A stretch of 64,000 nt of DNA, taken from contig NZ_CP009281.1 in NCBI RefSeq assembly GCF_000758585.1, positions 6,262,001 to 6,326,000 of the forward strand, in the 5' to 3' direction. Position numbers and translations under genes: made by a program. Positions 43,603 through 52,916 of the stretch are shown one piece after another (position 1 is the stretch's first letter; each line of letters starts with the position of its first letter). The notes beneath the pieces were generated by a model. It saw only the letters and a program-made list of their open reading frames with translations, made no database searches and was not told the DNA's origin. The stretch is from Paenibacillus sp. FSL R5-0345 (GTDB lineage Bacteria; Bacillota; Bacilli; Paenibacillales; Paenibacillaceae).

Positions 43603-46275
43603 TTATCTTACAGTTTGTTTGTTACCTTTAACAATTGTAAGACCATCTTTGTCAGCAGATTTAGCATTTTCCTTAACTTCAACAGTAAGGGAATCAAGAG
43701 TGTTCAAATCAGTGATGTCTTTACCGTCAACTTTGATTTGCAACAATACTTTACCTTCTTCGCTACCAGAACCAACAGTCGCTTTTACAACTACATTTGC
43801 TGATGATGGCTCAGAACCATTCAATCCTGCAACGACAACAAAGTCTGAAGGATCAACACTTGTAATTTTATTTGAGAATGTCAATGTCAGGTATGCAACA
43901 TTACTGTTAATAGCTGCTTCAGTCAATTTAGGAGCAGTTGTGTTCTTAAGCTCATGAACTACCGAAGCAGAAGCAGTATTTTCCATTCCGTTGCCAGCTG
44001 CATCAGAGATACCAACAACTTTGAATGTGTAATCTTTAGTTTCTGTAATTCCGCCTACTGGAATGAATACTTTCACTTGAGCAGAAGTTGGTTTAGTAGC
44101 AGTACCTACAACCGTAGTTGGATCAATAACTGCGTAAGAACCAGAAGGTAGAGCAGCACCGTTCAGGACATAGCTGCTAGAATCACGAAGCGAAGCTACA
44201 TTCAAACCAATGTTATCAGTAGCTGTTACTGTAAATTGGTGGTATCCAGCTTCTGAAGAAGCAGCTGTGTACACTACAGAAGTAACAGTAGGTCTCTTGT
44301 CATCGTTGGCATTGATTTTTTCAGCTGTAAGAGCAACTGTTGCTGCGCTAGAAGTATTAGGAGTTCTTGCTTTATCCTTCACCAAGCCAGCAGTAATGCG
44401 AACTGTGTAGTCTCCACCCAAAGTAGTGCTAGTCTTAACAGTTACTTTCGCACCTTTTACAGTCATGTCAGCTTGAGTAATTGGTGAACCAACAACAGTA
44501 CCTGTGGATTCATCAATGATGCTAACAGTACCAGTTGCAAGTACAACATCTTCACTGAAAGTCAATACAAGACCACTAGAACCGTAAGTAGCAGATACTA
44601 CAGTTGGAGCAGTAGTGTCTTTAACAAAAGTAACTGCTTGAGTCACAGTGGCTCCAAGTGTGTTACCCAGTGTATCACGAACAGATGCTGCGAATGACAG
44701 TGTACCAGTGAAAGTTCCGGATGCTGGGAAGTTGAAGGCACTAGGTACTTGCAATTTAATTGTGTCGCTATCGTCAGTTGTAATAACATTCATGTTACCA
44801 ACTTTGTCGCCGTCAGCTTTCAGCAAGGAAACATTACCCTTGAAGGATGCAGCGTTAACTTTTTTGTTGAATTTAACTTTTACATAGTTGTCACTCTCAG
44901 GAGTAACGCTAACGATCGTTGGAGCAGCTGTATCAGCAACTACAGTTACACTTGTTTTAAGTGTGCTTGCAACGTTGCCAGCAAAGTCAGTAACTTTGTT
45001 AAGTACTACATCATTAGCTGTACCAGTTTTCAGTGCAGTATTTGTAGTCAATTTAAATGTATCAGCGGATTCCTTCGATACAGCTACAGAAACACCGTTA
45101 ATAGTAGCAGTAAAGCTATATTGTTTTACTGGCTCGCTGAATTGTACGAATACTTCTTTAGTAGATTCTTTAGCTACGGCATTAATAGCCTTAACTGTAG
45201 GAGCTACTGTATCAGCAACTGTCAACAATGTAGTGTAAGTAGCAACTTTAGTTCCAGCTGATGTCAGAACGCTGTCACTTACTACTACTGTGTATTGACC
45301 CTTCAAGTAGTCAGTATCAACTTTGTCAAGAGTGATTGTCAACTCGGTGCCAGCTTCATTCAAGCTTGCAGCTGAACCAACAACAGTTACAGCAGTTCCG
45401 CTTACAGGTACTACCTTAACAGTGTCAGCAAGCAATTTACCATCTTCAATCACAGAATCAGCGCTAATTACACGGTTGAATTTAACAACCACTTGTTTAG
45501 CGTTTGGAGCTTCTACGGAAAGAACCTTAGGAGCTGCCAAAGTTACTTTAGTTGTGTAGTCGTGGTTGTTGTGTTTGAAGGAAATTGAAGTTTCAACGCC
45601 TTCTACAAGTGCTGTAGTCAAAGTTACAGTAGTAGTAGTTTTGTCAGAGAAAGTTACAACTACGCTAGTTGGGCTTACTGCTTCTGCAGAAGCTACAGTA
45701 GGAGCTGCTTTCAATTGATCAACTGCATATGCTGTTTCAACTACCAAAGAACGGCTAGCGTTAGCTTTGAAGTTAGTGTCTTTAGCAATCAGACCAGCAT
45801 CGATTACTGCTTGAGCATAACCTTTAGCCCATGCAGATGCACTGTTGTCGCTTGTTGCTGGTGCTTCAAGTTTCAAAGCGCGGAACAATACAGCCGCTAC
45901 TTCTTCAACAGTTACTTTACCGTTGTAGTCGAAGATACCTTTAACAGTATCTTTACCTTGCATCAAGTTAGCTGCAGTAACAGCTTCGATGTAAGGAACT
46001 GCCCAGTTACTAGCGTTGTAACCTTTGTCTTTGTAAGACAATTTGTTAGTTACTTCAGTAAGATCGAACAATTTAGTAACGATCTTCGCGAATTCAGCGC
46101 GAGTAAGATCTTTTTCAAGGTGAGCTTGACCATCTGGGTACCCATTGAGAATACCTTTTGCTGCCAAAGCGTCAAATTTTTGTTGCGGAGTTGCTGCTGC
46201 GTCACCAAACGCTACAGAGGCAAACATCGAGAATGCCATTGCTGTAGATAATGCTACGGATAAAATTTTCTTCAT
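43603..46275 (-). CDS. Probable S-layer protein (N-terminal SLH, Ig-like repeats)
   Basis: 890 residues from ATG 46275 (MKKILSVALSTAMAFSM, signal peptide ending near FGDAA), behind AAGGAGGAG. Three SLH repeats (about residues 25-180; GILNGYPDGQ, LTRAEFAKIVTKLFDL, VAAVLFRALKL) are followed by about 700 residues of Ig-like repeats rich in threonine and valine (AVSPTSVVVTFSDKTTTTV, DTTAPTVVSATYGSSGLVLTFS). The codon choice looks biased, and the long leader and strong promoter fit a major S-layer protein. An in-frame upstream ATG at 46347 with its own GGGGG site exists; see findings. Confidence 0.87.
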   Translation of the reverse strand: MKKILSVALSTAMAFSMFASVAFGDAAATPQQKFDALAAKGILNGYPDGQAHLEKDLTRAEFAKIVTKLFDLTEVTNKLSYKDKGYNASNWAVPYIEAVTAANLMQGKDTVKGIFDYNGKVTVEEVAAVLFRALKLEAPATSDNSASAWAKGYAQAVIDAGLIAKDTNFKANASRSLVVETAYAVDQLKAAPTVASAEAVSPTSVVVTFSDKTTTTVTLTTALVEGVETSISFKHNNHDYTTKVTLAAPKVLSVEAPNAKQVVVKFNRVISADSVIEDGKLLADTVKVVPVSGTAVTVVGSAASLNEAGTELTITLDKVDTDYLKGQYTVVVSDSVLTSAGTKVATYTTLLTVADTVAPTVKAINAVAKESTKEVFVQFSEPVKQYSFTATINGVSVAVSKESADTFKLTTNTALKTGTANDVVLNKVTDFAGNVASTLKTSVTVVADTAAPTIVSVTPESDNYVKVKFNKKVNAASFKGNVSLLKADGDKVGNMNVITTDDSDTIKLQVPSAFNFPASGTFTGTLSFAASVRDTLGNTLGATVTQAVTFVKDTTAPTVVSATYGSSGLVLTFSEDVVLATGTVSIIDESTGTVVGSPITQADMTVKGAKVTVKTSTTLGGDYTVRITAGLVKDKARTPNTSSAATVALTAEKINANDDKRPTVTSVVYTAASSEAGYHQFTVTATDNIGLNVASLRDSSSYVLNGAALPSGSYAVIDPTTVVGTATKPTSAQVKVFIPVGGITETKDYTFKVVGISDAAGNGMENTASASVVHELKNTTAPKLTEAAINSNVAYLTLTFSNKITSVDPSDFVVVAGLNGSEPSSANVVVKATVGSGSEEGKVLLQIKVDGKDITDLNTLDSLTVEVKENAKSADKDGLTIVKGNKQTVR

Positions 46276-46473
46276 AACCTTTTTTTCTCCTCCTTGGACG
46301 TTCATAAACTGAGATTTTTCTTTAGTTGAGTAGCTCGTGTCACTCATTAGCCGATGCACCCCCTTTCCAGAGTTGAGCAAATTAAGTATAAATAATGTCT
46401 GTGACGGGTATCACAGAAACTGGTAAACAATGATCAGGACATGACAATACTAGATTCCTAATTATACCTAAGT

Positions 46474-46502
46474 ATTATACAATGTGCCTCAAGTCACGTA
46501 AA
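46474..46502 (-). promoter_or_regulatory. S-layer gene promoter (proximal)
   Basis: TTTACG (46497-46502), an exactly 17-base spacer and TATAAT (46474-46479). The transcript would have a leader of about 190 bases before the signal-peptide ATG. Confidence 0.7.
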
Positions 46503-46713
46503 GCTAATTTTTCCATTTTGTTAAATTGGCTTTACCACCGGTTAATTTCAACTGCCTGTGTAAATGACTCTACACCTTAAACGCAGAAGATTTGGAAAAG
46601 TTGCGGTTTCTCAAAAAAATTATTTTCTTTTTTTGTTTTCCGGTACAATCCCAATAGAAGATACATATGTATGTTCTACTAACTATTGTTAATCATGGGT
46701 TGCCACGGAAAAT

Positions 46714-46722
46714 AGTATACCA
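46714..46722 (-). promoter_or_regulatory. Possible distal S-layer promoter (extended -10)
   Basis: TGG-TATACT (46714-46722) is an extended -10 on the minus strand; a matching -35 (TGACGT) is only weak. It could give a second, longer leader. Confidence 0.4.
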
Positions 46723-46849
46723 TAGTCGTTTTCTAAACGTCATTATGCAATATTTACTAAGTATCATTAACACTAGTGCCATTTATTTAAACATTCCTAC
46801 AAAATTTGAGTATAAAGGGGCGAAAAGACCTGATTACTCACATTCACCG

Positions 46850-47040
46850 TAGGCTGTTTATATGGCAACTCCCCTTCTGAGCTTCAGCTCTTAAAGCTAC
46901 AACCTAAAAACCTTCGCTTATAGGTTCGATCAAACATGTCCTTTCTTGGTTCGCCTCCTGGTTCATTGCTTTGATGATTCGTAAGCTGATGGCTACTACT
47001 TACCTCACCACTCGGAGATCCGCCCTATAGATAGCATCAT
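46850..47040 (-). ncRNA. Candidate structured RNA or leader upstream of the S-layer gene
   Basis: On the minus strand the block has nested stems: GTAAG...CTTAC (containing AGTAGCCATCAG), AACCTA...TAGGTT, and GAGC-TGAA-GCTC, then GGGGAGTTGCC. Base composition is higher in GC than the flanks. It matches no riboswitch class I can recall; I tested by eye for c-di-AMP, c-di-GMP, FMN, lysine and cobalamin cores and did not see them. It could be a leader, an independent small RNA, or a mobile-element remnant. Confidence 0.35.
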
Positions 47041-47051
47041 GATGAACGCAA

Positions 47052-47076
47052 CAAAAAAGCGCCGTTGCCGGCGCTT
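47052..47076 (-). terminator. Terminator after the small helical protein gene
   Basis: The stem AAGCGCCG with CGGCGCTT, a four-base loop, and TTTTTTG following on the minus strand. Confidence 0.92.
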
Positions 47077-47095
47077 GCTTCTATTACAGTAGGGT

Positions 47096-47437
47096 CTAAC
47101 GAATCTTCATAGATAACTGGATCAATTCCTGACGCTTTTCAGGACTTGAGTTTACATTGTCGTACATTGCATCAATAGCTGCGCGATTCTCGCGGTAGCT
47201 CTTTTCATGCTTAATTGTAGTATGAGACCATTCGATCAGAGCGTTCTCAGCAACGACAAGCTCATTGTAAGAATCATGGAATCCTGTAGCTTGCACAAGT
47301 TCCTCCATAACCTCCTGTGTAATCTCCTGTAGTGCCCGCTTAGCCGCAATTTCCTTTTCTAACACTTTTGCTCTATTCTCAAACATATTCTTGGCTTTCA
47401 TGTAATCCAACTGTGCTTTTGCTAAAATCGGTTTCAT
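47096..47437 (-). CDS. Small alpha-helical cytoplasmic protein of unknown function
   Basis: 113 residues, almost all helical with charged heptads (LAKAQLDYMKAKNMFENRAKVL, EITQEVMEELVQATGF). There is no signal peptide, membrane segment or cysteine. It lies between a giant SLH protein and the S-layer leader with its own terminator. ATG at 47437 behind AAAGGTGA. No family recognised; a structural or export-chaperone role would be guesswork. Confidence 0.7.
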   Translation of the reverse strand: MKPILAKAQLDYMKAKNMFENRAKVLEKEIAAKRALQEITQEVMEELVQATGFHDSYNELVVAENALIEWSHTTIKHEKSYRENRAAIDAMYDNVNSSPEKRQELIQLSMKIR

Positions 47438-47538
47438 GGTTGGCTTTCACCTTTCAGAAAATAATATTTTCTACGTTATTGTATCGTAAATCTAAGAAGA
47501 ATACAAAATATATGTCTTTGGTAATTGCTCTCATTACA

Positions 47539-47579
47539 TTAAAACACCGGTCTGCGAATATTTTTTCGCAGGCCGGTGA
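47539..47579 (-). terminator. Terminator after the giant SLH protein gene
   Basis: The 14-bp stem CACCGGCCTGCGAA with TTCGCAGACCGGTG (one mismatch) is followed by TTTTAATG on the minus strand; the plus-strand side also has a T-run. Confidence 0.88.
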
Positions 47580-47592
47580 ACATTTTTTTGCT

Positions 47593-50500
47593 TTAGTTAA
47601 AGTTCTTCGGGAAGATGCTTGTACTCTTTTGCAAGAGCGCAACTGTAATCTTTCCAGCCTCCGCTCTAGTCAATTTACCCTTTGGATTAAAGTTATATAC
47701 GGGTTTCTTCTGTCCTGTAACCGTCACGGCGCTTCCTTCCATAATCTTAGCCTTAGATACAGCCTCAATTGCAGGGCGTGAATAGAAATCCATACTGCTG
47801 GTGTCCACAAATGATTTACTTAGGTTTGCCAAGAGCTTATTGTCATTCAAAGACATCTTCAGCTTCAGTGCCCTAGCGATCATTACTGCCGCTTGTTCAC
47901 GTGTTAAGGCTTGGTCAGGCCCAAAGAAGCCGTCACTTAGTCCTGTAACAATACCGGCCCTAGCGGCAGTCTCGATATGCTTGAAATCCCAAGTGGCTGA
48001 AACCGCTTGTGGCACAATATCGAAGAATGTTTGCTTATTAGCATCATAGTTCAAAGGAATACTCAATGATTTCACCAGCAATGTGGCGAATTCACCACGT
48101 GTTGTTAAATCATCTGCACCGAATGCATCTGCACGAAGATTCGTCATGAATCCTTTAGAGTACAGCCCATTCATAATATTCCTACCCCATGGGTGATTCG
48201 TAATATCAACAAATCCACGACGCAGTTTCATAACCGTATAATAACCAAACTCATCAAACGGAACGGTAATGGTATGTTTCTTAGTATCGACTATACCACC
48301 TACGTTTTCCCATTTTCCTGAATCAGTATACCGGAATACTGTAATTGTTGATCCCACTTCATCTACGATGCTGGAGTTAAACGTAAGTGTCAACTCCCCG
48401 CGTTGAGAAGGTACGATTTTTCGAGTCTGACTGTACTGTGTAAAATAACCTGTCTTTCCGCTACCATCTACAAAATGCGGAGTAACCCCATTGGTCTCAA
48501 CATTAACTCCGTCTTCTCCTAGACCACCACTAAGCCAGTAGATATCGGATACTCTAGAAAAGTTATTCGTAGAGACGGTTGATGTGAAACGCAGCGCAAG
48601 ATCCTGAGGGATTACAAGTTGACCTCCCCCGCCTTCTGTTCTGTCATCGCTACCAGTGACGTTAATAATATTTCCGTAGTCATTCTTACGTTCAACTACC
48701 CCATCAGCGGGATCCGCAATACCAAACAGGAGTTTTGTATTCGGATAATATTTTGCAGCACCAGAACTCGTAAATCCCTTCATAATTGTGCCTTTAGGGA
48801 AATTCAATTCCAGAGTCTTATTGAAAACACTGTATTTCGTAGCTACCTTCTCTGCCATGTACTGCGTATCAATTTGTACCGCACTAGCATAGTAGACATC
48901 TATTGTATCGTTTATTGTAGAGTTAGAACGGACGATTTGTATCTTAATTGGCGTAGATTTGTCTGCCTTCAAACCTACATAGTCATAGGTAAAACGATCT
49001 GAATTTAGAATATCCGTACGTTTTTTAGCTTCATCTTTTCCAATTATGACTTTTGTTGCCCCTTCAGCTTCAATATCAAAACGAACAAAGTTTTTATTAA
49101 CAACGATTTGTTTCCCTACGGTTGGTACAGGCGAGAGAAGACGATATGGGGCTAGCTCTCTTACTACCTCAAGACGTTGAGTAGTTCTTGCTCCTGTTTT
49201 GTTAATTAACTCAAGGGTATAAACTTGGCTTCCTGGAGTATCAAACTTGATATCACGCAAACGTAAAATAAAGTTTTTAGCGCTACCGATGTACTCATAG
49301 TACAAGCCATCTGCAGCCAACTCATCAGGGTAACGTTTTGGACCAATAGGTTCCTGTTCTGTATCTATGAGTAGTCTATCTTGACCTGTCGAAGAAAAAA
49401 CCAATGTAGAACCTTGATACAGATTCAAGGTCGTAGCACCACTACCTTGTAGCACCAAATCAAATTTATCTTTGCTTGTTGTATACTTTTCATCCTTGTA
49501 TACAATTTCTGCTGGCAAGGCCAGAATAGCGTTACGCTCAACTTCATTAGAAAGTGTTGTTCTTGTAAAAGGTAAGCGATTCTCTCCCAAAGAAGGGTGG
49601 AATTGTTTCACACCAGAAATATTAGTATCAATGATATAGAGTTTTAGTTCCTTTTTGATAATCCGTTGATTGCCTGCATTATCAATGGAGACTCCTGTAA
49701 ATACAATTTTGTTCTCACCATACACAAGGGGTCCTGTCTGACTAATTTTCAATGTGAAATTGAAAGTTGTCTTGTTTACGGTTGAATTTTTTTCTACCTC
49801 AAGCTTAAATGGTTTATCTGTTAACGAATTACTATCAATACCATTAATTTGCACTTGTGCGCCTGCGATATTTTCGAATCCAATATATTCTCCGACTACC
49901 GTTAAATTATTTACGGCACTTGAATCGAATTCATAAGTTTGTCCATCCTGCAGGTTGCTTACGTAAATATAGTTCTTAGATACATATGAAATATCTGCAT
50001 TATAATAAGACTCCGAGCCTGTATATCGGAACTGTACTTTCTGTTGCCCATTCGAGAACCCGGTTATTTTATATACGTATTCGTTTGCACCAAGATTTGA
50101 AACAGTAACAGCGGTTATACTTAACGGCTTATTACTTAAAGGTAAATAGTTAGCAGTTAAAACAGCCGAAGTTGATTTATTGGTTTTCGCCATAACATAG
50201 AAGGTATCTGTCTCCACCTGTTGTCCATTTAAAGGCAGTTTAGAGATATTGGTAAGATCTCCAGAACCGGTATACCCGGAGAGAAAGTACATGTCTGTTA
50301 TGACAGTCTCATCTTTTAAGAATTTATAAGAGTAGATATGAGAACTACTGTGAGTGCCATAATCCAAACTCAGCTTAAAGTCATTTACACCAGGAAGAAT
50401 TTCCAGATTTGTATCAGTTGTAAATTTAACCAACTTATACGTTGGGGTAACGCCATCAGGGCCAGGAATGGTTAATTCCTCTCCCACGCTTTTTATCGTA

Positions 50501-51513
50501 ACCACTTTCTCAGAACCAGTACCTTTATTAAGAGTCAGCACGGCACTTGTTTGGAATGGAGCTACGTTATAAGGTACCAATACCTGTCCTGTAAACCCTG
50601 CAACACTAGGATTGAGATCAGCAGTTAATGTAGGTACTTTATCATTTAGAATATTATAATCAACTGAATTATGATTAATATTCAAAGAAGCAAACGGCTG
50701 ATCCTTATCAAAGAAATAAACAGATCTGTCTATGGTTATAGAATCCGAAGCATTTTGAATTACAATTTTAAGAGTGCTTAAACCCGGATTCAAATTCAAA
50801 GCAGGTGTAAAAAACGTCCCATCTTCCAATAAGGAGGTCTGTAATGCAGTCCCGCCATTCACGGAGACACTAACCTTCGTTGCATTGGCTACTTTACCTT
50901 GAAGAGTAACTGTAGATACCGGCACAACAACCTGTGTTCCTTCGTTTAAATTAAGCGCAGAAGGTCCACCCAATACTTTTAATTCTGTTACATAAGGCAC
51001 TTGATCATATAGCACATAGAAGGATTCTGAACGTTGAAGATTACCTTGCATACCAGAGAAAGTAATCTTATTAAAGCCTGTATACAAAACAAGACCAGAC
51101 GCTACAAAGCGATTGTCCGGACTATTGTTATCTGTTGTAACTGTTCCTGTAGTCAAGCGAGTCGAATCCGTTACCCATTTTTTGCTTGAGCTATCCTGAG
51201 TAAGCTGCTCAACAGTAACCTTCATTGTTGATGAAGTTACCTGTGAGTAAGTTCCTGTAATTGAAAAGGTAGGATTGCTTATTTTGTAAACACTAGAACG
51301 ACTAATTAGCCCCTCTGGATTTGGAGTTGCTGTTGTTGGCACCACATCTTGCTTCAACAAAACGGTATTACGTAATGTGAGATCATCCGGACTGAAGAAA
51401 GTCGTAGAGCTCGTGGTAGCCGCTGCCGCTATCGGCGTGTATTTACCTGGGAACATAGAAACGATCAAAGCCGCCAGCATCAGCCAAACGAACGGTCTCT
51501 TAAAGCGTTGCAT
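47593..51513 (-). CDS. Giant C-terminal SLH surface protein
   Basis: 1306 residues from ATG 51513 (signal peptide VWLMLAALIVSMFPG) behind AAAGGAGAG. About 1050 residues are beta-rich with repeated Ig-like segments (VSVNGGTALQTSLLEDGTFF; FTGVSIDNAGNQRIIKKELKLY), then a mature cell-surface domain, and three C-terminal SLH repeats (about residues 1090-1300: LTTRGEFATLLVKSLSI, LTREQAAVMIARALKL, LTRAEAGKITVALLQK). The middle region could not be assigned to a named family by eye. Long-reach surface or assembly protein. Confidence 0.85.
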   Translation of the reverse strand: MQRFKRPFVWLMLAALIVSMFPGKYTPIAAAATTSSTTFFSPDDLTLRNTVLLKQDVVPTTATPNPEGLISRSSVYKISNPTFSITGTYSQVTSSTMKVTVEQLTQDSSSKKWVTDSTRLTTGTVTTDNNSPDNRFVASGLVLYTGFNKITFSGMQGNLQRSESFYVLYDQVPYVTELKVLGGPSALNLNEGTQVVVPVSTVTLQGKVANATKVSVSVNGGTALQTSLLEDGTFFTPALNLNPGLSTLKIVIQNASDSITIDRSVYFFDKDQPFASLNINHNSVDYNILNDKVPTLTADLNPSVAGFTGQVLVPYNVAPFQTSAVLTLNKGTGSEKVVTIKSVGEELTIPGPDGVTPTYKLVKFTTDTNLEILPGVNDFKLSLDYGTHSSSHIYSYKFLKDETVITDMYFLSGYTGSGDLTNISKLPLNGQQVETDTFYVMAKTNKSTSAVLTANYLPLSNKPLSITAVTVSNLGANEYVYKITGFSNGQQKVQFRYTGSESYYNADISYVSKNYIYVSNLQDGQTYEFDSSAVNNLTVVGEYIGFENIAGAQVQINGIDSNSLTDKPFKLEVEKNSTVNKTTFNFTLKISQTGPLVYGENKIVFTGVSIDNAGNQRIIKKELKLYIIDTNISGVKQFHPSLGENRLPFTRTTLSNEVERNAILALPAEIVYKDEKYTTSKDKFDLVLQGSGATTLNLYQGSTLVFSSTGQDRLLIDTEQEPIGPKRYPDELAADGLYYEYIGSAKNFILRLRDIKFDTPGSQVYTLELINKTGARTTQRLEVVRELAPYRLLSPVPTVGKQIVVNKNFVRFDIEAEGATKVIIGKDEAKKRTDILNSDRFTYDYVGLKADKSTPIKIQIVRSNSTINDTIDVYYASAVQIDTQYMAEKVATKYSVFNKTLELNFPKGTIMKGFTSSGAAKYYPNTKLLFGIADPADGVVERKNDYGNIINVTGSDDRTEGGGGQLVIPQDLALRFTSTVSTNNFSRVSDIYWLSGGLGEDGVNVETNGVTPHFVDGSGKTGYFTQYSQTRKIVPSQRGELTLTFNSSIVDEVGSTITVFRYTDSGKWENVGGIVDTKKHTITVPFDEFGYYTVMKLRRGFVDITNHPWGRNIMNGLYSKGFMTNLRADAFGADDLTTRGEFATLLVKSLSIPLNYDANKQTFFDIVPQAVSATWDFKHIETAARAGIVTGLSDGFFGPDQALTREQAAVMIARALKLKMSLNDNKLLANLSKSFVDTSSMDFYSRPAIEAVSKAKIMEGSAVTVTGQKKPVYNFNPKGKLTRAEAGKITVALLQKSTSIFPKNFN

Positions 51514-51600
51514 GTGTTATATCTCTCCTTTGAGTATAAGTTCTCGTAAACCTTCACTTTGTTCTTTATCGGTCATAAGTAGTGATATTTTTAGGGAAAA

Positions 51601-51638
51601 TAACAAAAAACTCATCCGAAATCGAATGAGTTTTGTTA
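51601..51638 (-). terminator. Terminator after tagO
   Basis: The stem AACTCAT with ATGAGTT extends through TAACAAA, with T-rich flank TTTTTTGTTATTTT on the minus strand. Confidence 0.85.
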
Positions 51639-51672
51639 GATATAGAAAATTTTAGAATAATTGCTTAGTCGC

Positions 51673-52800
51673 TTAGGACTTAGAGCCTCTTTCCGGATCA
51701 GCCTTCATACGCATTCTTAGAAAGAAATCAATCAGCGGACGTTTAGTCTTGCCGATCAAACCTGTGATTTCGGCACCAATCTGCAGGAAGAATAGCATGA
51801 TGCAGATGACCACGAACGTAACCCAGTTCGCTTCATATAGAGCTGCTGATGATTGAATGACAGCTAGGATACCGAAAAATGCAGCAATACCATAAATAAT
51901 AAGTACAGTCTGACGGTGGCTGAAGCCAAGCTCGCGAAGACAGTGATGCAAATGCCCTTTATCTGGCGCGAAGATTGGTTTCTTCTGCAGCTTACGTCGC
52001 ACGATCGCAAAGAACGTGTCCGACAAAGGTACACCGATAATAAGCAAAGGTGTAATAAATGAAACTACAGCAATCTGTTTAAATCCTAGCAAGGCTAGTA
52101 AAGCTAAGCAAAAGCCTAAGAAAAGCGAACCCGTATCTCCCATGAAAATCTTAGCGGGATGGAAGTTAAAGAACAGGAATCCAATAATGCTACCCAGAAG
52201 CAACAGACACAACATTGCAACCATGGTGTTTCCCATTACGAAAGCCATTGCCGCAATCGTAGCAATAGCAATTCCTGATACACCAGCCGCAAGCCCGTCC
52301 AGCCCGTCAATCAGATTAACGGCATTGGTAACACCGACAATCCAGAAAATCGTAAGCGGGATAGCAATCCAGCTCTCCAGTGAGGAATACGTATTGTTAA
52401 ATGGAATATTCACAAAATCTACAGTAATACCAAAGCCGAAAACAACGATACATGCTGCGATAATTTGGCCCAGTAGCTTCACTTTTGCTGATAATTCAAA
52501 TCGGTCATCAAGTGCCCCGATAAGTACAATCAGTCCGCCGCCACACAGCAGCGCTTTAATGAAGTTGACCTCCCGCGGAGTGAACTCGTATGGAATAATC
52601 GGCAATACGGCAAGCAGGCCTAACACAAACGCTAGAAAAATAGCTAATCCGCCAAGGCGGGGCATTATTTTCGTGTGCACTTTACGAGCATTCGGCACAT
52701 CTGTTGCACCAATCTTAATGGCGAATTTCTTCACCAAAGGTGTGAGGCCAAGTGCGAGTCCCATGCATACGATAAATCCAGCGATGTATATGATTAACAT
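51673..52800 (-). CDS. tagO: Undecaprenyl-phosphate N-acetylglucosamine-1-phosphate transferase (TagO/WecA family)
   Basis: Integral membrane enzyme making Und-PP-GlcNAc, the first lipid-linked step of teichoic acid and secondary wall polymer synthesis. It has 375 residues with about eleven hydrophobic segments; catalytic motifs are ARKVHTKIMPRLGG, GALDDRFELSAK, NLIDGLDGLAAG and IFMGDTGSLFLG, and DKGHLHHCL. ATG at 52800; the ribosome site GGGGG is weak. It heads the wall-polymer gene set in this window. Confidence 0.95.
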   Translation of the reverse strand: MLIIYIAGFIVCMGLALGLTPLVKKFAIKIGATDVPNARKVHTKIMPRLGGLAIFLAFVLGLLAVLPIIPYEFTPREVNFIKALLCGGGLIVLIGALDDRFELSAKVKLLGQIIAACIVVFGFGITVDFVNIPFNNTYSSLESWIAIPLTIFWIVGVTNAVNLIDGLDGLAAGVSGIAIATIAAMAFVMGNTMVAMLCLLLLGSIIGFLFFNFHPAKIFMGDTGSLFLGFCLALLALLGFKQIAVVSFITPLLIIGVPLSDTFFAIVRRKLQKKPIFAPDKGHLHHCLRELGFSHRQTVLIIYGIAAFFGILAVIQSSAALYEANWVTFVVICIMLFFLQIGAEITGLIGKTKRPLIDFFLRMRMKADPERGSKS

Positions 52801-52916
52801 TTGATCAGTCGACCCCCATTTCTCTACCGCATTGAATTATACGCTGTTACAAAAACAAATTCCAATCCTTTATTTAGGCTATTTATCTGATTTTCTAGGT
52901 GAATATCGGCATTTTA

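Larger units (their letters stand above)
46276..47095. other. S-layer upstream region (820 bases)
   Basis: It contains the terminator of the next gene (47052-47076), a block with several hairpins (46850-47040), two promoter-like sites and tandem in-frame start signals. No protein-coding frame here is convincing; a plus-strand frame at 46667-46852 lacks coding character. Confidence 0.7.

Noticed and set aside
46667-46852. 61-residue plus-strand frame in the S-layer upstream region
   Set aside because: No ribosome site, no conserved pattern, AT-rich; overlaps promoter-like sequence of the opposite strand.
52016-52804. 262-residue plus-strand frame opposite tagO
   Set aside because: It is the shadow of a strongly conserved membrane enzyme; the residues are serine/proline-rich with no motif and no ribosome site.
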